Below, in pieces: positions 46,491 to 54,628 of a stretch of DNA of 64,000 nucleotides. Origin of the DNA: Paenibacillus sp. An7 (GTDB lineage: Bacteria; Bacillota; Bacilli; Paenibacillales; Paenibacillaceae); the NCBI RefSeq assembly GCF_009870785.1, contig NZ_WTWX01000006.1:1-64000 (forward strand), given 5' to 3'. Numbering within the stretch: position 1 is the stretch's first letter; each line of letters starts with the position of its first letter. The notes below the pieces were generated by a model that searched no databases, was not told where the DNA came from, and saw only the letters and a list, made by a program, of their open reading frames with translations. The position numbers and the translations under genes are program-made.

Positions 46491-46760
46491 TGTTGAATCC
46501 GTGGCAGTGTTGGTTAGTGATTTTGTAGCCAACAAATAAACTCATGCTATTTGCAATAAACTCGTGCTAAAATCGAATAAAGACGTGAAAAAATAGGGGA
46601 AGGGAAGAATGGAGAGAGGGGAAAACCTAGCTCCATCAAGCCTTTCCTCTTTTTTTATCAAGACATTATTCGGTTTATAATAAAGTTGTGATATAAAAAG
46701 TGGGGGTAAAAAATTGAGAAAATGACGTTTTGTAGCAAGGGTTTATTTATACTAAACAAA
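46491..46760 (+). repeat. Direct repeat copy 2: second rlmCD 3' end
   Basis: It starts CATGTTGAATCCGTGGCAG and, in frame, encodes HVESVAVLVSDFVANK then stop, matching the rlmCD C-terminus. It then follows copy 1 through the terminator, the ATTATTC/AAAGT segment and GTTTATTTAT. Identity is high but not perfect, with small indels. Confidence 0.85.
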
Positions 46761-46768
46761 TATAATAG

Positions 46769-46808
46769 AAAGAACGAATTCTTAGAGTGGAATTCGTTCT
46801 TTTTGTTT
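46769..46808 (+). terminator. Intrinsic terminator at the boundary of the second island
   Basis: A perfect 13-bp stem (AAAGAACGAATTC at 46769, GAATTCGTTCTTT at 46790) is followed by TTTTGTTTTT. Confidence 0.85.
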
Positions 46809-47060
46809 TTCTAAAAAGGAAGAAAAGCATGCCTTCAGTTCCACTTTTATATCGTATAACTGCTTGTAATTTTTCGTCTGAACTAAACTTAGTCAGTTCA
46901 ATAGACGGGTGGTTTTGTTTTTCTTCATCGCTATTAAAAATGATTCAAAGCAATAAATGTCCATATAGAAGCAACTTCTTGCTATAGGCATGGATAGGAG
47001 GAAAAATTAGACTAGTGGCATACATACGACAATTATACGCCGGAAAGGGATGGAGCCACT

Positions 47061-48221
47061 ATGGATAAACTGCTTGGCTTGACACCAGCAATGGGATGGA
47101 ATTCTTGGAACACTTTCACCTGGGATATCAATGAACAACTGATCCGAGATGTAGCTGACGTATTTGTGTCGGAAGGATATAAAGATGCTGGGTACGAATA
47201 TATCGTCATAGACGATTGCTGGAGCTTAAGGGAAAGAGATGAGGAAGGAAGATTGGTGCCGGACCCTAAGAAATTTCCCAGCGGAATGAAGAGTCTATCT
47301 GATTATATTCATTCCAAGGGGCTAAAGTTCGGCATGTACTCTTGTGCGGGAACCCATACCTGCGCTGGATATCCAGGAAGCTTCGAGCATGAGTTCCAGG
47401 ACGCGGCAACCTTCGCAGAATGGGGCGTAGATTTTCTGAAATACGATTATTGTTTCAAGCCACGGAATATGTCCGGAGAATTACTTTATAAAAGAATGAG
47501 TTTAGCCCTTAAAAACTGCGGTAGAGACATTCTTTTCTCTGCATGCAATTGGGGGGAAGACGACGTATATCAATGGATTAGGGAATCAGGCGCCCACATG
47601 TACCGTTCTACAGTTGATATTCAGGATAACTGGGAGTCCATCAAAAACTTAGCGATTTCCCAGCTTGGCAAGGAATGCTACACGGGGTCCTTCTGCCACA
47701 ACGATATGGACATGCTGGTCGTAGGGATGTATGGCGGCAGCAACAACGGCTTTATCGGAAACAAGATCGGCGGTTGTACGGACAATGAATATAAAACCCA
47801 CTTTTCCTTATGGAGCTTAATGGGATCCCCGCTAATGATCGGTAGCGACATACGTAAAGCGAGCCAGCCTACAAAAGATATTCTGCTGAACAAGGATATT
47901 ATTGCGATCAATCAGGGCTTGGAAGCTCGCGGAGCCTACCGTATTAAGCCGGAACCCAATTGGTTCCATACGGATGAAACTTTTATGCTGGTGAAGGCAT
48001 TAACTAATGGGGATGTGGCCGTAGGTCTTTTCAATCTGAGCGATAGCCAAAGGGAACTGCCTTTGTTATTTTGGGATATCGGGATTCCTTATGCATCCGG
48101 AGTTTCACTTTCACTGTACGATTGTTGGGAGCATAAGGAACTTGGCGTATTCAAGGAAAGATTCAATGCCGTCGTGCCGGCTCATGATTGTATGATCATC
48201 CGCGCAAAGCTGGTGAATTAA
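47061..48221 (+). CDS. Alpha-galactosidase, glycoside hydrolase family 27
   Basis: The enzyme hydrolyses terminal alpha-galactosyl bonds. The 386-residue protein starts LTPAMGWNSWNTFTWDINEQ, the GH27 hallmark, and has IVIDDCWSLRERDEEGRLVPD, the nucleophile in FLKYDYCFKP (Asp), and the acid/base in SFCHNDMDMLVVG (Asp). A C-terminal beta domain begins near residue 300. No signal peptide is present, so it should act in the cytosol on imported sugars, though no transporter is nearby. GGAGCC lies 5 bp before the ATG. The convergent AraC regulator downstream may control it. Confidence 0.93.
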   Translation: MDKLLGLTPAMGWNSWNTFTWDINEQLIRDVADVFVSEGYKDAGYEYIVIDDCWSLRERDEEGRLVPDPKKFPSGMKSLSDYIHSKGLKFGMYSCAGTHTCAGYPGSFEHEFQDAATFAEWGVDFLKYDYCFKPRNMSGELLYKRMSLALKNCGRDILFSACNWGEDDVYQWIRESGAHMYRSTVDIQDNWESIKNLAISQLGKECYTGSFCHNDMDMLVVGMYGGSNNGFIGNKIGGCTDNEYKTHFSLWSLMGSPLMIGSDIRKASQPTKDILLNKDIIAINQGLEARGAYRIKPEPNWFHTDETFMLVKALTNGDVAVGLFNLSDSQRELPLLFWDIGIPYASGVSLSLYDCWEHKELGVFKERFNAVVPAHDCMIIRAKLVN

Positions 48222-48223
48222 CC

Positions 48224-48424
48224 GTGAATCCCCAGATATGCAAAGAGTGTGGAGCTCCATTAATGGCAGATGATATCGCCATTTATTCCAAACTTGTGAC
48301 AAGGTATGCGAAGGAATTTCTATGTATCGATTGCCTGGGCATAGAGTTGAAATGTGGTCGGGAACCCATCGAAAAGCTGATCAGATATTTCCGGGAATCG
48401 GGAAATTGCGTACTATTCCGCTGA
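48224..48424 (+). CDS. Small zinc-ribbon protein, 66 aa
   Basis: Starting from GTG 48224 (GGTGA 8 bp upstream, two bases after the galactosidase stop), the product is NPQICKECGAPLMADDIAIY, then LVTRYAKEFLCIDCLGIELKCG. Two CxxC pairs (KECG and IDCL region) can bind one zinc. It is probably co-translated with the galactosidase. Function unknown; an accessory or regulatory protein is conceivable. Confidence 0.65.
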   Translation: MNPQICKECGAPLMADDIAIYSKLVTRYAKEFLCIDCLGIELKCGREPIEKLIRYFRESGNCVLFR

Positions 48425-48458
48425 TGCCTCGGGTCAGGGGGAGCGTTGTGCATCATGG

Positions 48459-49271
48459 TCAAGCTTCCTCTTTCCCACCGGAGGCAAGAGCATTCTTCTT
48501 CATGTACTCGGAAGGAGAGTAAGAGGTCGCCTTCTTAAACACCTTGGAGAAGTAGAGTTGATCTTGATAACCTACAGACCAGGCAACAGCCTTAATCGAA
48601 AACTTCGATGAATGCAGCAGTGTACAGGCTCGCTTTATTCGAATGGCCTTCAGATAGCTTAATATGGACATCCCGGTTGCATCCTTGAATAAACGGAACA
48701 AGTAGCTTCGTTCAATACTGACGTACTTGACGATATCAGAAACCGTCAGCGTCGCCTTCCAATAGTTGTTCTCGATATATTCCTTGGCAGATACTACATA
48801 GTCGTTTTTCTGGAGGATCTTCTCCTGGGGATAGTGCTCCATGTAATAAGATAATAGCAAGTGCAGGCAAGCACTCGATCGCTCTCTTTGAAACGGCGCC
48901 ATACCTGTAGCCTCGATCTGGTGAAAAAACGGCTCCAGGTCGACGGGACTTTTCGTCACTATCGGCTTATCGTGGGTAAGCTTGGTCATGGACAAAAGGC
49001 GCTGCGATTCGGTACCTTTGAAGTCCACCCATACATATTCCCATGGATCCTGGGGATCGGGATAATAGTATACTTCCGTATTCGGGAAGATCATGAAGCT
49101 TTCGCCCCGAGTCAACTTATAGGTGGCATGGCCAACCTCATAATACCCGGTTCCGCGGACCACGTAATGCAGTGAAAAAATATCACGGACACCCCTCCAA
49201 TGATGTAGATTGGGGGGTTTTTGTCCGCTGTCCGTACATATCAAATCCTCAGGAAGAAAGACCGAATTCAT
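48459..49271 (-). CDS. AraC-family transcriptional regulator with cupin sensor
   Basis: The 270-residue protein has an N-terminal AraC-type cupin (HYVVRGTGYYEVGHATYKLTRGESFMIFPNTEVYYYPDPQDPWEYVWVDFKG) that normally binds a sugar. The C-terminal double HTH holds LTVSDIVKYVSIERSYLFRLFKDATGMSILSYLKAIRIKRA and AWSVGYQDQLYFSKVFKKATSYSPSEYMKK. This type commonly controls alpha-galactoside or raffinose genes, which fits the neighbouring GH27 gene. GGAGG 9 bp before the ATG supports the start. Confidence 0.9.
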   Translation of the reverse strand: MNSVFLPEDLICTDSGQKPPNLHHWRGVRDIFSLHYVVRGTGYYEVGHATYKLTRGESFMIFPNTEVYYYPDPQDPWEYVWVDFKGTESQRLLSMTKLTHDKPIVTKSPVDLEPFFHQIEATGMAPFQRERSSACLHLLLSYYMEHYPQEKILQKNDYVVSAKEYIENNYWKATLTVSDIVKYVSIERSYLFRLFKDATGMSILSYLKAIRIKRACTLLHSSKFSIKAVAWSVGYQDQLYFSKVFKKATSYSPSEYMKKNALASGGKEEA

Positions 49272-49389
49272 AAGAAATTGCCTCCGTGGCGTTTTAAAGT
49301 ATTCATATCTGGAAAAATATTTAATTTAACCCTTGTATTCACTAAAAACGATTATAATAAAATTTATTGTAGATGAGGAGGGGAATGAT

Positions 49390-50493
49390 ATGACGATAAT
49401 GCCTGTTTTAATAATGATCGGTGTATTTATACCTGCCATTGTACTCATGGTAAGCATGCCTTATTTAACAAGAGAAACGATTAGTTTTGGAGTTACTGTG
49501 AGCGCTGTGCAATTCCACAGTGAGCCTCTGCGCCAGATGCGGAGGTCTTATGTTAGGATTAGTACGATCTTACATACCATCCTACTCATTGTTTGTATTA
49601 TCAGCCTAATATACAGTGATGAACAATCCAAACAACAAAGCTGGGTCATAACCACTTATTCACTCACCATGGTCGTAATCTCCCTAGTCATAAACATTAG
49701 TTATCATTTCAAAATGAAAAGTCTACTACCTACGCTGCCTATTGCTCCAGAATCTTCGATCTTGGCAGTAGACACTGGTTTTCGGAAAAGAAACATTGGC
49801 TTTTCTAGTAAATGGTTCCTTATTCATGTCTTAATTATTGTTGTTAGTATTGTAACTGTGCAACGCAACTACGATTTAATTCCTGATCAGATTCCGATCC
49901 ATTACAACAGCAGTTGGAAGGTAGACCGCTATGCCGATAAATCGTATAGCTCTGTGTTTATGCCTACATTAATGCAAGTGTTTATCACACTTTTGTTCCT
50001 ATTTGAGAATTGGAGTATTCGTAGAGTGAAGCAGCAGGTTCACCCCACGGATCCGAGCCGTTCCATCAGGCAAGACGTAACTTTCCGCCATGCTTGGTCC
50101 TGTTTTATGATTACAGCAAGCATCTTAATCGTTATCCTGCTTTCTGCCGTGCAACTAAACATGATATCTCTGCTTAACATCAATTTCGCTATCTCTATTA
50201 TCTTAATTAGTATAGCCTTTATTAGCTTATACTTCTTCGCTTTATCGTTCTGGGCTGGTCAAGGCGGAAGCCGCTTGGAGCAATCTGCCGATAGATTTAA
50301 CGTCAGACCTGTCCATAATGATGATAAATGGCTGTTAGGTATGATTTATTTCAATCGCAAGGATTCAAACCTTCTCGTTGAGAAAAGGTTCGGAGTCGGC
50401 TGGGGCTTAAATTTTGGTCATCCAGTAAGCTGGCTGTTTTTGCTCGGGATTATTATACTGCTAGTTGGGGTGAGTACAAGATTTGGAGGTTAG
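49390..50493 (+). CDS. DUF1648 / DUF5808 membrane protein
   Basis: The 367-residue protein has about seven hydrophobic helices. Its DUF1648 segment DLIPDQIPIHYNSSWKVDRYADK lies after the fourth helix, and the C-terminal YFNRKDSNLLVEKRFGVGWGLNFGHPVSW is DUF5808. Relatives are usually paired with a GntR (YtrA-like) regulator, which is missing here. The role is unknown, possibly envelope stress or bacteriocin immunity. GAGGAGGGG 6 bp upstream supports ATG 49390 over the ORF start at 49333. Confidence 0.82.
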   Translation: MTIMPVLIMIGVFIPAIVLMVSMPYLTRETISFGVTVSAVQFHSEPLRQMRRSYVRISTILHTILLIVCIISLIYSDEQSKQQSWVITTYSLTMVVISLVINISYHFKMKSLLPTLPIAPESSILAVDTGFRKRNIGFSSKWFLIHVLIIVVSIVTVQRNYDLIPDQIPIHYNSSWKVDRYADKSYSSVFMPTLMQVFITLLFLFENWSIRRVKQQVHPTDPSRSIRQDVTFRHAWSCFMITASILIVILLSAVQLNMISLLNINFAISIILISIAFISLYFFALSFWAGQGGSRLEQSADRFNVRPVHNDDKWLLGMIYFNRKDSNLLVEKRFGVGWGLNFGHPVSWLFLLGIIILLVGVSTRFGG

Positions 50494-50606
50494 TACTCAC
50501 CAGAGTGATATAGCTTTCAGCAAATTAGTATTGCATATTAACTAATGATGTTTTTTAACAATTTTACTGCATAAGCGGCTGGATTGTTTGTCAATCTCTG
50601 AGATCT

Positions 50607-50700
50607 TGAGAAAGACACGATTTTGTAGCAAGAGTTTATTTATTTGCCCCAACAGTGGACTGCAGGTTTGTGGCCTGTGATTTACATACTGAATAGGATA
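50607..50700 (+). repeat. Direct repeat copy 3 (partial)
   Basis: It begins TTGAGAAAGACACGATTTTG and continues TAGCAAGAGTTTATTTATTTGCCCCAACAGTGG to GGTTTGTGGCCTGTGATTTA. This matches the distal part of copy 1 (40081-40160), including the portion absent from copy 2. Confidence 0.8.
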
Positions 50701-50731
50701 ATTTAATTGGAGATGTATTGGGAGATAGCAA

Positions 50732-50760
50732 AGAGGGGTGGCTAACCTCTCTTTTTTGTT
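50732..50760 (+). terminator. Small intrinsic terminator
   Basis: AGAGG (50732) pairs with CCTCT (50746), followed by CTTTTTT. Confidence 0.55.
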
Positions 50761-51045
50761 GCTTCAAGAGACGATACGCCGTTTTTATAAAAGCTAGAAA
50801 TTAAGTTATTAATGGAGTTAGTTTATGTTTTTTCTTAGGTCTTCCATAATGATAAATGAATAAAGCTAGGGTATACTGTAAAATGATCTAATTCATTAAT
50901 TTGAAAGTTCACATAGATGCTAGTTCCATTTGGTGATGGTCAGCTTTTCTACTGAATGTGTGTAAAAGAAATAGGCGATTATCGTTATTAATTTTTATTC
51001 AACATCTGAGATGTACCTATAAATGAAAGGATATGAAATTTAAAT

Positions 51046-52014
51046 ATGTCAGAAAATTTTTGGAACGACTTAGCTAAACCATTTTTCGTACTAGCTCCAA
51101 TGGAAGATGTAACGGATGTGGTATTCCGTCATGTGGTAGCTAAAGCAGGCAGACCTGATGTGTTTTTTACTGAGTTCACAAACGCAGAGAGTTACTGTCA
51201 TCCAGAAGGAATGAAGAGTGTTCGCGGACGCTTACTGTTTACAGAGGATGAGCAGCCGCTAGTTGCCCATATTTGGGGGGATCAACCTGAGAATTTTCGG
51301 AGAATGAGTATTGGCTTAGCGGAGATGGGTTTTAAAGGGATTGATATTAACATGGGCTGTCCTGTCCCAAATGTCGCACAAAGAGGGAAAGGCAGCGGTC
51401 TTATTCTTCGTCCAGATCTGGCAGCAGAGCTTATCGAGGCGGCAAAAGCGGGCGGGCTGCCGGTAAGTGTGAAAACACGGCTTGGCTTTAAGGAAGTAGA
51501 CGAGTGGAGAGAATGGTTAACTCATATTCTAAAACAAGATATCGCGAACCTTTCTATTCATTTACGTACAAGAGATGAGATGAGCCAGGTCGATGCGCAC
51601 TGGGAGCTCATTCCGGAGATTAAGGAATTACGTGACCAAATCGCACCACACACATTACTTACCATTAACGGTGATATTCTTGACCGCCAGATGGGGCTTG
51701 CACTTGCCGCAAAATATGGTGTGGACGGCGTGATGATTGGACGCGGTATTTTCAAAAATCCGTTTGCCTTTGAGAAAGAACCGAAAGAGCATAGCAGTAA
51801 GGAGCACCTGGATCTCCTAAGATTGCAGCTTGATCTTCATGATCAGTATATAGAAGTGCTGCCTCGTTCCGTATCAGCGCTTCATCGTTTCTTTAAGATA
51901 TATGTCAAAGGATTCCGTGGTGCAGGTGAACTCAGAAATCAATTGATGAACACAAAATCTACAGATGAAGTACGTGCGTTGCTTGATCATTTTGAAGCAA
52001 ATCATATGGATTAA
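51046..52014 (+). CDS. tRNA-dihydrouridine synthase
   Basis: The flavoenzyme reduces uridines in the tRNA D-loop with NADPH. The 322-residue protein begins [20 protein letters not shown], the DUS N-terminal signature, and has [24 protein letters not shown] with the catalytic Cys region (INMGCP). [17 protein letters not shown] and [13 protein letters not shown] form the FMN site. The ATG at 51046 is fixed by an in-frame TGA 12 bp upstream; its ribosome site AAAGGAT is rather far (about 14 bp), so initiation may be weak. Confidence 0.92.
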   Translation: MSENFWNDLAKPFFVLAPMEDVTDVVFRHVVAKAGRPDVFFTEFTNAESYCHPEGMKSVRGRLLFTEDEQPLVAHIWGDQPENFRRMSIGLAEMGFKGIDINMGCPVPNVAQRGKGSGLILRPDLAAELIEAAKAGGLPVSVKTRLGFKEVDEWREWLTHILKQDIANLSIHLRTRDEMSQVDAHWELIPEIKELRDQIAPHTLLTINGDILDRQMGLALAAKYGVDGVMIGRGIFKNPFAFEKEPKEHSSKEHLDLLRLQLDLHDQYIEVLPRSVSALHRFFKIYVKGFRGAGELRNQLMNTKSTDEVRALLDHFEANHMD

Positions 52015-52149
52015 TACTTAACAGTGTGTGGATTAGACTGTACTAAGCAACTTACGTTTTTATATAAGCCGAAAAATAGGATCCTACTAATCTAACAATT
52101 TGTAACATCGATGTTTACAACATGTGAGCCAAGCTTTTTAATTAGTGTG

Positions 52150-52177
52150 CCGAACTTCTCGAAGTTCGGTTTTTTTG
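52150..52177 (+). terminator. Intrinsic terminator after the dihydrouridine synthase gene
   Basis: CCGAACTTC (52150) and GAAGTTCGG (52161) form a perfect 9-bp stem followed by seven T. Confidence 0.9.
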
Positions 52178-52373
52178 TATTAGACAGGTATGAGATAGGT
52201 ATGAGACAGCTCTCCCTGTAAGGAGATGATAATAACTATAGGGTAAGCTTAACTTCTGGTTATAGCTTTTAGCTATAACCAGGTATTCCTTTTAAGTGTT
52301 ATGTGTATCGTAATCCTCCATGCTAGAATCAAGACAATACATAACGAGATATACAAACAAGGAGGAAATACAA
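52178..52373 (+). promoter_or_regulatory. Leader of the MetE-like gene with a 12-bp perfect hairpin
   Basis: CTGGTTATAGCT (52256) and AGCTATAACCAG (52271) form a perfect stem with a 3-nt loop, preceded by TCTCC/GGAGA at 52211. The following T-tract is weak. No S-box (SAM riboswitch) or T-box consensus is visible, although the B. subtilis homologues yxjG/yxjH are S-box genes. Confidence 0.5.
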
Positions 52374-53531
52374 ATGTGCAATAGATTTCAAATCGTAGGC
52401 AGCTTGCTGCGTCCGTCGGACTTATTAGAATATAAACATGAGATTGAACACCGTGATGATATCACTTATCCTTTTTACCAAGATTTCGAGGGGTATGAGC
52501 AGTGTGAGACGGATGCAATTAAAGCCGTAGTCGATAAAGAAATTAAAAATGGTGTATCCATTCTTACCGATGGAGAGTATTCCAAATCGATGTGGCATTT
52601 GGATTTTGTCTGGGGCTTTGAAGGAGTTGACCGCTATATTGCGGATCATGGATACTTTTTCAGAGATACGGATGGAGCTTCTAAATATGAGACTCGAAAA
52701 GATATTGGTCTGCGTATTACAGGCGAATTAAGCGGTAAAAATCATCATTTCATTCATGTGTATAAAGAGCTGCAAGCCGCTGCGGGTGACCATGAAACCA
52801 AGCTGTGCGTACCATCTCCATCCCATATTTTTGGAGAACTATCTTGGTCAGATAACATTGGCGGCGCGGAAGCTGTTTATAAAGATCGACATGAGCTTAA
52901 AGAGGGTCTCGTTAAAGCTTATAAGGAATTTGTAGAGGATTTTGCCGCTGTAGGAGGAAAAATTCTGCAATTCGACGATTGCCTATGGGAACTGTTCGCA
53001 GATGATAACCCGAACTCTCCTTATACGGGCGAGAATATCGATCAAGAGGAAGTGCAGGCTCTTGCTGCCGAATTTATCGACATTAACAATACCATTATTG
53101 ATTATGGTCACAGCTTAGGTCTCAAAATGTGGACACATAACTGCCGTGGTAACTATGATTCCCGGAATATGGGCGGCGGCTCATATGCCAAGATTGCGAA
53201 TCTATTCTTGAAGCAGCTGAAATACGATCGCTTTTTCCTTGAATGGGATGATGAACGTGCAGGATCACTTGAGGCACTTGCCGTTTTTAAAGATAAGCCT
53301 GAAACAGAAATTGTACTTGGATTGTTGTCTTCCAAAACTAATACGCTTGACGATGAGGCTCGTGTAATCAGAATGCTTGATGAAGCATCGAAAATTATTG
53401 ATAAAGATCGTTTATTACTTTCTCACCAATGCGGTTTTGCGTCTTGTGATGGCGGTAATGAACTCACAGAAGATGAACAGTGGGCGAAGATTAATCAAGG
53501 ACAACGTATTGCAGCGCAATATTGGGGTTAG
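52374..53531 (+). CDS. Cobalamin-independent methionine synthase (MetE C-domain) family protein, YxjG/YxjH-like
   Basis: The 385-residue cytosolic protein starts MCNRFQIVGSLLRPSDLLEYKH and has ILQFDDCLWELFA, MWTHNCRGNYDS (His and Cys as likely zinc ligands), FFLEWDDERAGSLEAL and LLLSHQCGFASC (second Cys). These are the zinc-site features of the MetE catalytic domain; the N-terminal MetE half is absent. B. subtilis YxjG/YxjH use a different methyl donor, still debated. AAGGAGG at 52360 supports ATG 52374 over the ORF start at 52320. Confidence 0.9.
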   Translation: MCNRFQIVGSLLRPSDLLEYKHEIEHRDDITYPFYQDFEGYEQCETDAIKAVVDKEIKNGVSILTDGEYSKSMWHLDFVWGFEGVDRYIADHGYFFRDTDGASKYETRKDIGLRITGELSGKNHHFIHVYKELQAAAGDHETKLCVPSPSHIFGELSWSDNIGGAEAVYKDRHELKEGLVKAYKEFVEDFAAVGGKILQFDDCLWELFADDNPNSPYTGENIDQEEVQALAAEFIDINNTIIDYGHSLGLKMWTHNCRGNYDSRNMGGGSYAKIANLFLKQLKYDRFFLEWDDERAGSLEALAVFKDKPETEIVLGLLSSKTNTLDDEARVIRMLDEASKIIDKDRLLLSHQCGFASCDGGNELTEDEQWAKINQGQRIAAQYWG

Positions 53532-53600
53532 TTGAATCGATTTCATAATACCTTTGGTTGCTTTAATCAGGAGTAAGAGGGAAGTAGATTCTCTCATGCG

Positions 53601-53634
53601 GACTGTCGATGGTACTTATCGGCAGTCTTTTTTC
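53601..53634 (+). terminator. Intrinsic terminator after the MetE-like gene
   Basis: GACTGTCGAT (53601) pairs with ATCGGCAGTC (53618, one G-U), then six T. Confidence 0.88.
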
Positions 53635-53811
53635 TATGCATAGACGAACGTGCTGTAAAATAAATAAAGATATGATAGAATCGGGGGAAGGTCTGAATGG
53701 ACGATACAGAGTCTTTAAGTTAGAGAATGTTTCGTCATACGACAAGAAAGCATAGAAAGCCGGGCAACCGCAAAAAATAGGCAGTTTAGGCGTTAAGAAA
53801 TAGGAGGATCT

Positions 53812-54381
53812 ATGTCCTGGAGTAAATTGAAGAAAGAACTGGAGAGTTTTCTCTCTCCTGCGTTAATTGGAAGAGTTGAATACCGTGCAACAAGCTATCA
53901 TTATTTACTTGGTAAATCAGGGAATTGTTATATTGCCGTTGATAAAAAGAATGTACTCAACATGAGTGATCCAAATAACACGATCAGATGGTATCAGTCA
54001 GACCAAGAAATAAAAAGTGATTCCACTCTGGAAGTCCCCATTAGCAATGAAGAGATGGAAGCGGTCAGACAAGATACGAAGGGAACCGTTCCCGAAGATC
54101 GGTTAATCGTAATTGCAAGAAAGAGGAAAATATCTGAACTTGCTAAGGAGCTTATGACAGCCCAAGCAACTTTAACTAAATCTAATTTTGTCGTTGCAGC
54201 GACCAAGTACTTATCTACTTCCATAGAGGATAACCTAGAAAGTAATGATATCCTATTAAATGTATTCGCATTAATCGACAGACGAGTTGGGAAGAAACGA
54301 ATTCTAAACATGTCTGAGAAGATAAAGTTAAAGCATCCCATTGTGCAGTATTTTTATGAACTGCGGCGCAGTACATTATAA
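53812..54381 (+). CDS. SF0329-like protein of unknown function
   Basis: The 189-residue soluble protein starts MSWSKLKKELESFLSPALIGRVEYRATSYHYLLGKSGNCYIAVDKKNVLNMSD, which I associate with the SF0329 family of uncharacterised proteins. Its second half is helical (LAKELMTAQATLTKSNFVVAATKYLSTSIEDNLESND). AGGAGG lies 5 bp before the ATG. It stands alone and converges on hcp. Confidence 0.75.
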   Translation: MSWSKLKKELESFLSPALIGRVEYRATSYHYLLGKSGNCYIAVDKKNVLNMSDPNNTIRWYQSDQEIKSDSTLEVPISNEEMEAVRQDTKGTVPEDRLIVIARKRKISELAKELMTAQATLTKSNFVVAATKYLSTSIEDNLESNDILLNVFALIDRRVGKKRILNMSEKIKLKHPIVQYFYELRRSTL

Positions 54382-54487
54382 TAAATAACTTCATTAAATA
54401 ATTATTCAAGTAGATAAACTAATACGTGTCTTGTACCTATTCATGTCAGTGAAATAGGAAATCATTGAATCTTAGTATAAAAAGAAA

Positions 54488-54590
54488 AAGAAGACAACAG
54501 GGTGGTTAAACTGCCCCCCCGGAGGATAGACTCTTCTAAAAGTGTCTACTCTGTAGGAGACCGTTTAGGTCCTGTGTGTCTTCTTTTTTG
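54488..54590. terminator. Large branched terminator-like structure between convergent genes
   Basis: A closing stem of about 14 bp (54488-54501 with 54571-54585, one bulge) ends in a six-T run on the + strand and a T-rich run on the minus strand. Inside, TAGACTCTT (54527) pairs with AAGTGTCTA (54540) with one mismatch, and a run of seven C precedes it. The size and branching exceed an ordinary terminator. Confidence 0.6.
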
Positions 54591-54628
54591 TGTTCATTTA
54601 GCAAACAACAATACGGGGCATATATTTA

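Larger units (their letters stand above)
45934..47060. other. Gap after the helicase: degenerate ORF, repeat copy 2, terminator
   Basis: It contains a frameshifted ORF (about 45980-46243), an unassigned stretch with short frames (46244-46490), repeat copy 2 (46491-46760), a terminator hairpin (46769-46808) and a 250-bp leader to the galactosidase gene with no recognised motif. Confidence 0.6.
50494..51045. other. 550-bp gap: repeat copy 3 and a terminator
   Basis: Apart from repeat copy 3 (50607-50700) and the hairpin at 50732, I see no gene. The last 180 bp before the next ATG are AT-rich and probably hold its promoter; no hexamer pair is convincing. Confidence 0.55.

Noticed and set aside
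46787-46987. 66-codon + strand frame
   Set aside because: Its start lies inside a terminator stem and no ribosome site is present.
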